DNA of 64,000 nt from Polyodon spathula. Its lineage: Eukaryota > Chordata > Actinopteri > Acipenseriformes > Polyodontidae. Numbering within the stretch: the first letter of the stretch is position 1; each line of letters begins with the position of its first letter. Positions 61,854 through 64,000 of this stretch are shown piece after piece. Below the pieces are notes generated by a model, which did no database searches, was not told the DNA's origin, and saw nothing but the letters and a program-made list of their open reading frames with translations. Where the stretch lies: contig NC_054535.1 in NCBI RefSeq assembly GCF_017654505.1, forward strand, positions 88,046,285-88,110,284, given 5' to 3'. The position numbers were made by a program, and so were the translations under genes.

Positions 61854-63428
61854 CAGTAGTTACTCAAAAGTATTCACCCCTTTGGACTTTTCCACATTTT
61901 GTGTTACAACATGGAATCAAAATGGATTTAATTAGGAGTTTTTGCCACTGATCAACACAAAAAAGTCCATAATGTCAAAGTGAAAAATAAAATCTACAAA
62001 TTGTTCTAAATTAATTACAAATATAAAACAGAAAATAATTGATTGCATAAGTATTCTCCCCCTTTGCTATGACACACCTAAACAAGCTCTGGTGCAACCA
62101 ATTGTCTTTAGAAGTCACAATTAGTTGAATGGAGTCCATCTGTGTGCAATTAAGGTGTTTCACATGATTTCAGGATAAAAACACCTGTCTCTGGGAGGTC
62201 CCACAGTTGGTTAGTACATTTCCTAACAAAAACTACATCATGAAGACGAAGGAACATTCAAAGCAAATCCGGAATAAAGTTCTTCAAAAGCACCAATCAG
62301 GGGTAGGATATAAGAACATTTCCAAGGCATTGGATATCCCCCGGAGCACAGTAAAGTCCATTATTAAAAAATGGAGAGAATATGGCACAACCGTGAATCT
62401 GTCTAGAACAGGCCGTCCTAAAAAACTGAGTATCCAGGTGAGAAGGGCACTAGTTAGGGAGGCCATCAAGAGGCCTATGGCAACTCTAAAGGAGTTAAAG
62501 TCTTCCACGGCTGAGCTGGGAGACACTGCGTATATCAACAATAGCCCGGGTGCTTCACAAAACTGGCCTTTATGGGAGAGTGACAAAACGAAAGTCATTG
62601 TTGAAAAAAACTCACATCAAATCTCGGCTAGAGTTTGCCAGAAGGCACGTGGGAGACTCTGAGACCAAGTGGAATAAGATTCTATGGTCTGATGAGACCA
62701 AATAGCTTTTTGGCCTCAACTCTAAGTGCTATGTTTGGCGCATCATCCTGAGAACACCATCCTTACCGTGAAGCATGGTCGTGGCAGCATCATGCTATGG
62801 GGAGGCTTCTCTGGGTCAGGGCCTGGAAAGCTTGTGCAGATAGAAGGCAAAATGGATGCAGCAAAGTACAGAGAAATCCTGCTGAAGTCTGCAAGAGACC
62901 TGGGACTTGGGAGAAGATTAATCTTCCAGCAGGACAATGACCCCAAACATACAGCCAAAGCCACACTGGAGTGGCTTAAAAACAAAAAGGTGAATGTCCT
63001 GGAGTGGCCCAGTCAAAGTCAGGATCTCAATCCAATTGAGAATATGTGGAAAGAGTTGAAAATTGCTGTTCAAAAGGGCCCCATCCAACTTGACGGAGCT
63101 TGAGCAATTTTGCAAAGAATGGGCAAAAATTGCAGTGTCCAGATGTGCAAAGCTGGTAGAGACTTATCCAAATAGACTCATGGCTGTAATTGCTGCCAAA
63201 GGTGTCTCTACCAAATATTGACTCAAGCGGGTGACTACTTATGCAATCAATTATTTTAGGTTTTGTATTTGTAATTCACTTAGAACAATTTGTAGATTTT
63301 ATTTTTCACTTTGACATTATGGACTTTGTGTTGATCAGTGGCAAAAACTCCTAAATAAATCAATTTTGATTCCATGTTGTAACACAATAAAATGTGGAAA
63401 GGGGTGTGAATACTTTTGAGATCCACTG
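61854..63428 (+). mobile_element. Tc1/mariner element, copy 3 of the ctcaaaagtatt family
   Basis: A 1575-bp unit with ends cagtagttactcaaaagtat and ...acttttgagatccactg, flanked by TA at 61852-61853 and 63429-63430. It is the most complete copy in the window. Confidence 0.94.
62240..63221 (+). pseudogene. Tc1-like transposase in copy 3, lightly damaged
   Basis: [37 protein letters not shown] and RTGRPKKLS cover the two helix-turn-helix motifs. The frame breaks around 62570-62640, an in-frame TAG sits just after WSDETK (62703-62705), and further shifts occur before the core, which is open from 62726: [43 protein letters not shown]. After a shift near 63075 the tail reads to GVSTKY with TGA at 63219-63221. 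All three catalytic acidic positions (the Asp of WSDE, QQDND, PIEN) are present, but in different frames. Confidence 0.88.
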
Positions 63429-63430
63429 TA

Positions 63431-64000
63431 AGTACCTGAGCTTTCAGTCTTTTGATATGGCTGCATCAATGTGTTACTGCAACACAAAAGTACTAATGTT
63501 AAATAAAAAAACATGTGCAAACAATTACCTTTAGTATTCAAGAGCATACATGGCATAAATAAAACTAATTGAGATACATTATTCACATTTGTTACACATA
63601 TACCATAGTAATATGTCAGAACCATGCAATATACCTAAACTCCTTTTACCCTCTGACACTTTGTTTAAATTACTGTTAGGAGGTCTGATGGCATCAGATG
63701 TGTAATTAACAGTTTAAAATGAGAAAAGTGTAAATTTAGCAATAGAACCTGAAGAGGGGTTTATCGTCTGGGAAGGCCCATCTCATGTTATCAAGTGTCC
63801 CGAGCTGCAGGAGATTGCATTTAATATAACGAGAAGGGCCTTACCCAACGAGAAAGCCCTCTTATGAAGGTTCTACTGATATTAGAAAATGTACAACTTA
63901 AAAAAAAAAGCACATTTACAGTTTCTGTTTGCTTTTTTTATTTTATTTTTTTGTAGCACTTGTTTTTGTTGCTAATGAATACGAAAGTTCCCTTTCAAGT
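63431..64000. other. Right end of window, nothing recognised
   Basis: AT-rich sequence with an A run at 63900 and T runs near 63935. No exon or repeat family is recognised. Confidence 0.4.

Overview
The window is vertebrate nuclear DNA. It is AT-rich and intron-rich, with long (AT)n microsatellites and many decayed Tc1/mariner elements, which points to a ray-finned fish. A tRNA-headed SINE at 54.7-55.2 kb resembles a family I associate with sturgeons and paddlefish, so a non-teleost such as an acipenseriform is my best guess. The host genes carry ordinary GT..AG introns, and the ORFs have to be joined across exons to be read.

Four conserved genes account for the coding content of the first 49 kb. 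PRXL2C (thioredoxin-fold peroxiredoxin-like protein, + strand, 1.2-7.0 kb) has six exons and 221 codons. CDC14B (dual-specificity phosphatase, + strand, 10.3-26.9 kb) has two alternative first exons and a 3' end that can give three different C-termini. HABP4 (Ki-1/57, RGG-rich SERBP1 relative, - strand, 31.7-42.6 kb) has eight exons and 386 codons. ZNF367 (C2H2 factor, + strand, 45.1-49.4 kb) has five exons and 309 codons. All splice phases agree in the models given. Order and relative orientation match human 9q22.32, so this is a conserved microsyntenic block. CDC14B and HABP4 are convergent across a repeat-rich 27-31.6 kb gap. HABP4 and ZNF367 are divergent across 42.6-45.1 kb, where CCAAT and E2F-like motifs lie near ZNF367.

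The introns and the 49.4-64 kb flank are dominated by mobile elements: at least six Tc1/mariner copies from four TIR families, a hAT fossil, a piggyBac transposase fossil, two TTAA-bounded MITE-like repeats, a solo LTR, a SINE with a visible target-site duplication and several foldback elements. All transposases are broken. Downstream of ZNF367 I do not find SLC35D2, its human neighbour. Instead, the minus strand at 55.9-59.4 kb carries exon-like segments of an unidentified protein, next to a degenerate 18-bp minisatellite that reads as an acidic hexapeptide repeat.

I see no evidence for a wholly new system. The observations most worth testing are the dual-frame 3' end of CDC14B, the unassigned minus-strand gene with its hexapeptide minisatellite, the 77-bp duplicate of PRXL2C intron 3/exon 4, and several large or perfect palindromes.
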